NCBI GenBank assembly: GCA_946478675.1
Contig: CAMLEF010000185.1
Coordinates: forward strand, 1-8,853
Length of the DNA stretch: 8,853 nucleotides
DNA from: an uncultured Flavobacteriales bacterium
Lineage (GTDB): Bacteria; Bacteroidota; Bacteroidia; Palsa-965
Direction: 5' to 3'
In this document: positions 7,035-8,853 of the stretch, in pieces
Layout: each line of letters begins with the position of its first letter
Numbering within the stretch: the stretch's first letter is position 1
The notes under the pieces: generated by a model
The model's database searches: none
What the model was told of the DNA's origin: nothing
What the model saw: the letters and a program-made list of their open reading frames with translations, nothing else
Translations under genes and position numbers: made by a program

Positions 7035-7565
7035 TCAGCGTTTTCGCAGGAAAACGAGCAGCTCCATTTCCTCTTCGACCGTCGTTCCGACCCGCACGAA
7101 ACCGCATTTCTCCGCCACCTTCGCCGAAGGCCCGTTCCAGGCGGGAATCGTAGCGCGGATGTGCTGCACGCGGTTGTACGCGAACGCCCATTCGCATAAA
7201 GCATTCAGCGCTTCGGAGGCAATTCCGCTGTTGCGATGGCGCAGGTCGATGCAGTAACCGACCGTCACGACGCCTTCCGCATCGGGCGGCGCAGCAAATC
7301 CCATCGCACCCACCGCGACGTTTTCATTGCGGAGCACAATCGACCAGCCGGCGTACCAGGCGGCATCGGATGGGAATTGCGTCAGCATCGATTTCCAGTA
7401 CGGAAAGGCATTTTCCATTTCGCGCTGCGCCCAGTCTTCGAGCTGCAGGCCGTAAGGTTTTGTCTGCAGCAGTTCTTCGAAGCGCGAACGGTCTTCCGCC
7501 CAGGCTTCGATCAATTCCAATGTATGCGGCAAAAGCACGAGCCGCTTCGTTTGAATGCTGTTCAT
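7035..7565 (-). CDS. GNAT-family N-acetyltransferase, RimJ/RimL type
   Basis: This 176-residue protein transfers an acetyl group from acetyl-CoA to an unidentified amine, either a protein N-terminus or a small molecule. The opening IQTKRLVLLP is typical of the RimJ/RimL-like branch (Acetyltransf_3). The acetyl-CoA pyrophosphate loop is DLRHRNSGIASEAL (107-120), an R-x-x-G-x-A version. The downstream block IPAWNGPSAKVAEKCGFVRVG (140-160) contains the asparagine and the KCGF element typical of the fold's end. The whole GNAT fold fits. The gene is alone: a hairpin follows it, and a divergent spacer lies before its ATG. The substrate cannot be read from the sequence. Confidence 0.88.
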   Translation of the reverse strand: MNSIQTKRLVLLPHTLELIEAWAEDRSRFEELLQTKPYGLQLEDWAQREMENAFPYWKSMLTQFPSDAAWYAGWSIVLRNENVAVGAMGFAAPPDAEGVVTVGYCIDLRHRNSGIASEALNALCEWAFAYNRVQHIRATIPAWNGPSAKVAEKCGFVRVGTTVEEEMELLVFLRKR

Positions 7566-7598
7566 TGTAACATGTAAAAGTGGAACAATAGTTTAACA

Positions 7599-7615
7599 TT
7601 CCGTCAGCGACGGAA
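7599..7615. promoter_or_regulatory. Perfect short inverted repeat upstream of the acetyltransferase gene
   Basis: TTCCGTC-AGC-GACGGAA is a 7-bp perfect palindrome with a 3-base centre. It lies 34 bp upstream of the acetyltransferase ATG in the 171-bp divergent spacer. It could be an operator or a hairpin in the 5' leader. No regulator gene adjoins it, and the rest of the spacer has no gene I can support. Confidence 0.3.
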
Positions 7616-7702
7616 ATAGCGGCGGTGATGGCGGGAGCCATCGTTAAACCGTTCCAGGCAAGGAAGAAGAATGAATCGTTTTCAGCGGCGAAAAGTTCGG
7701 GG

Positions 7703-7732
7703 TAAAGGTAAATGATTTGAACATTACCTTTA
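7703..7732. promoter_or_regulatory. Inverted repeat with paired TACCTTTA elements next to the signal-peptidase-like start
   Basis: The arms TAAAGGTA(A)ATG and CATTACCTTTA pair over 11 bp with one bulged A and a 7-base loop (ATTTGAA). Each arm contains TACCTTTA, one on each strand, a 7-of-8 match counting wildcards to the Bacteroidota -7 element TAnnTTTG. The right arm ends 4 bases before the ATG at 7737. It may be an operator, a symmetric promoter core or a leader hairpin. No convincing -33 element is present. Confidence 0.35.
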
Positions 7733-7736
7733 AACC

Positions 7737-8435
7737 ATGCATAACCCTGAGTCACGTCGTAAAAACCGCAGGTCGATAAAAATCGTAGCGTTCGTCGCCG
7801 GAATACCAATCGCGTTATTTATGCTACTACGACTCACTGGTGTACTTGGATTCTACAAATTGAGCACGACAAGTATGTCGCCTCGTTATGAACCCGGAGA
7901 CTATCTCTTCAGCAGTTGCCTGAAAACCCCTCACAAAGGAGATATTGTTTGTTACACCATCGATTCCTTACATCACGGTGATGTTCCTGGTCAACTATGC
8001 CCTGGACAACTCATTGCAACGGAAGGCGACACTTTGGAAATACGCCGTGGCCTGGCCTACATCAATGATCGACTTGCAGATGATTCCATGCAGTTGAAAT
8101 TCGGTTGGATCCGCCATGATATTTCAGCCTATAATCTCTCGGGGATATCAGTTTATTCTGAAACTTTTCCTTTAGGCGATACAGCTGTCGTTTCAATGCT
8201 CACAGAAAAAGAGGGCATGCAACTTCATCTTGTAAGAATGGTTGCTAAAGCAGGGGAAGGTGATCCGTTTGTATGGAAAGGAAAAGAGAAAAACTGGAAC
8301 CGTGATTGGTATGGCCCACTTGTCATTCCTAAAGACTTTGTCTTTATCATGGGAATGAATCGCGATAATGCGTTCGATTCCCGGTACAGGGGAATGATTC
8401 CAAAGGAAAATATTAAATCGGTCGCTATTAACTGA
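7737..8435 (+). CDS. Divergent S26 signal-peptidase-I-like protein lacking the catalytic lysine
   Basis: The 232-residue protein has one N-terminal membrane helix (about 15-36) after an arginine/lysine-rich start, and an extracytoplasmic S26 domain. The nucleophile box TTSMSPRYEPGDYLF (44-58) keeps Ser46. The next box is KGDIVCY (67-73). The lysine box, normally (Y)(V)KR followed by a GD-containing turn, reads CPGQLIATEGDTLEIRRGLAYIN (88-110), so Gly90 stands at the general-base lysine. The last box is GMNRDNAFDSRYRG (206-219), against GDNRDNSADSRYWG in E. coli. Asp becomes Met207 and the lysine-orienting Ser278 becomes Ala212, while the equivalents of D280 and R282 remain (D214, R216). NWNRDWYGPLVIP (186-198) is a Bacteroidota LepB feature. 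It is therefore probably not a normal leader peptidase and may be inactive or specialised. DNA is A+T-richer than in the minus-strand genes. No partner gene is evident. Confidence 0.8.
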   Translation: MHNPESRRKNRRSIKIVAFVAGIPIALFMLLRLTGVLGFYKLSTTSMSPRYEPGDYLFSSCLKTPHKGDIVCYTIDSLHHGDVPGQLCPGQLIATEGDTLEIRRGLAYINDRLADDSMQLKFGWIRHDISAYNLSGISVYSETFPLGDTAVVSMLTEKEGMQLHLVRMVAKAGEGDPFVWKGKEKNWNRDWYGPLVIPKDFVFIMGMNRDNAFDSRYRGMIPKENIKSVAIN

Positions 8436-8464
8436 TTATTTGCTGCGTGTACCACTTTACAGTA

Positions 8465-8503
8465 GAGAAAAAGACCAGTGAATTTATCCTGAGCAGAGCG
8501 GAC
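8465..8503 (+). pseudogene. Out-of-frame N-terminal remnant of an antitoxin-like gene
   Basis: Read in the frame starting at 8465, this stretch gives EKKTSEFILSRAD. It joins well to ELFIKMLYRMIQEY of the next entry if one base is restored near 8503-8505. No ATG opens this frame after the TAA at 8429-8431; a GTG at 8447 is the only candidate start seen. It may be decayed, or the shift may be a sequence error. Confidence 0.3.
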
Positions 8504-8517
8504 AACTGTTTATCAAA

Positions 8518-8745
8518 ATGCTTTATCGAATGATACAAGAATACAAGCAAAAAATTCAACCCATGAGCGAGGATGAATTCTATGTACGGAACTTGAAATC
8601 CCAAAAAGATATCGAAGCAGGACGAATCTATTCCCAGGAAGATTTAATCAAGCGTTATTCCGGTAAATACAACCGCAAAGGCGCAACGGACGCAAAGGCA
8701 AGCGCAAAGAAATTATTACCGCAAAGAAGGTCGCCAAAAGTTTAG
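8518..8745 (+). CDS. Small antitoxin-like protein, probably 5'-truncated by frameshift
   Basis: The open frame gives 75 residues. Residues 1-49 (MLYRMIQEYKQK, then MSEDEFYVRNLKSQKDIEAGRIYSQEDLIKRYSGK) resemble the C-terminal part of small Bacteroidota antitoxins paired with RelE/ParE-like toxins. Features are a helix, an EFY element, and a DIEAGR-x-x-S-x-ED tail that would wrap a toxin. The last 25 or so residues (NRKGATDAKASAKK...) are encoded by the CGCAAAG repeat array and look like an accidental extension. Upstream bases in another frame seem to encode the missing N-terminus. The stop overlaps the convergent transporter stop. No toxin gene is visible beside it. It could be a translated fragment, a pseudogene, or intact if the window has a base error; the antitoxin call is tentative. 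Confidence 0.5.
   Translation: MLYRMIQEYKQKIQPMSEDEFYVRNLKSQKDIEAGRIYSQEDLIKRYSGKYNRKGATDAKASAKKLLPQRRSPKV
8674..8740 (+). repeat. Degenerate CGCAAAG repeat array
   Basis: Copies of CGCAAAG start at 8674, 8691, 8703 and 8720, with variants CGCAACG at 8682 and CGCCAAAAG at 8732. Spacings are 8, 9, 12, 17 and 12 bp, so this is a loose array and not a strict tandem repeat. From memory, similar CTTTGCG-type intergenic repeats are common in Bacteroidota, often after small genes. Here the array supplies the 3' end of the antitoxin-like reading frame. Confidence 0.65.
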
Positions 8746-8853
8746 TGCTGCACGTTCTCCACGGCTTTCGGATCGTGCTTGTGGCGAAACAGTACCGCGA
8801 AGAGCACGGCGATGACGAGCGCATAAATGGAGAAGCTGATCCAGATGCCTTTC
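8742..8853 (-). CDS. C-terminus of a probable MFS transporter (5' part outside window)
   Basis: The final 36 codons of a minus-strand gene enter from the right edge. They encode GIWISFSIYALVIAVLFAVLFRHKHDP and end in VENVQH and TAA. This is one terminal membrane helix with a basic and histidine-rich cytoplasmic tail. The pattern resembles the end of nucleoside-type or sugar-type major facilitator permeases of Bacteroidota (W-x-x-F-x-x-YAL-x-x-A-x-LF-x-x-LF). High GC and minus orientation agree with the core genes to the left. Its stop overlaps the convergent stop of the antitoxin-like frame. With so few residues the superfamily is likely but the substrate is a guess. Confidence 0.6.
   Translation of the reverse strand, partial: KGIWISFSIYALVIAVLFAVLFRHKHDPKAVENVQH

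Noticed and set aside
7235..7577. Possible second small gene on the plus strand opposite the acetyltransferase
   Set aside because: It is antisense to the acetyl-CoA-binding region of a well-formed GNAT gene and has no independent evidence.
7324..7809. Minus-strand open frame running from the signal-peptidase-like gene through the spacer into the acetyltransferase
   Set aside because: It overlaps two better-supported genes in other frames and has no recognisable motif. The spacer part reads like a plausible peptide, but nothing supports translation.

Overview
The window looks like a chromosomal segment of a Bacteroidota bacterium, plausibly near the Chitinophagales/Sphingobacteriales. The support is a BBP2-type outer-membrane porin next to potassium genes, a protein resembling the gliding/type IX motor proteins GldL and GldM, A-rich leaders with no clear Shine-Dalgarno sequences, TAnnTTTG-like promoter elements, and a CGCAAAG (CTTTGCG) repeat of a kind I remember from this phylum. 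No marker fixes the genus.

Every gene from 7565 down to 1 lies on the minus strand. The order of transcription is: a GNAT acetyltransferase (7565-7035) followed by a terminator-like hairpin; a five-helix membrane protein with a GldL-like N-terminal half and a GldM-like periplasmic half (6922-5960); thyA (5963-5169); an 83-residue protein of unknown function (5159-4908); folA with a TTG start (4889-4383); then a potassium module of a short KdpD-type kinase (4311-3211), a KdpE-type regulator (3218-2532), the K+ transporter kup (2513-558) and a beta-barrel porin (561 to beyond base 1). Gaps of 9-18 bp and overlaps of 4-8 bp suggest two operons separated by a 71-bp spacer. ThyA oxidises methylene-tetrahydrofolate to dihydrofolate and FolA reduces it back, so the first operon holds the dTMP cycle. 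In the second, the two-component pair probably controls K+ uptake through Kup, and the porin may pass ions across the outer membrane. The spacer before the kinase holds a TTTATA-N5-TTTATA direct repeat that resembles the Escherichia coli KdpE site as I remember it.

The right end (about 7690-8745) is visibly richer in A+T and is read from the plus strand. It holds a divergent S26 signal-peptidase-like protein that keeps the catalytic serine but lacks the general-base lysine, and an antitoxin-like small gene that appears frameshifted at its 5' end and runs into a CGCAAAG repeat array at its 3' end. The C-terminus of a probable MFS transporter enters from the right edge on the minus strand.

The observations most worth following are the GldL/GldM-like single-chain protein, the lysine-less signal peptidase homologue, and the kup-linked KdpDE pair with its candidate operator. 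I saw no RNA genes, CRISPR array or insertion sequence, and no gene-free stretch exceeds 300 bases.
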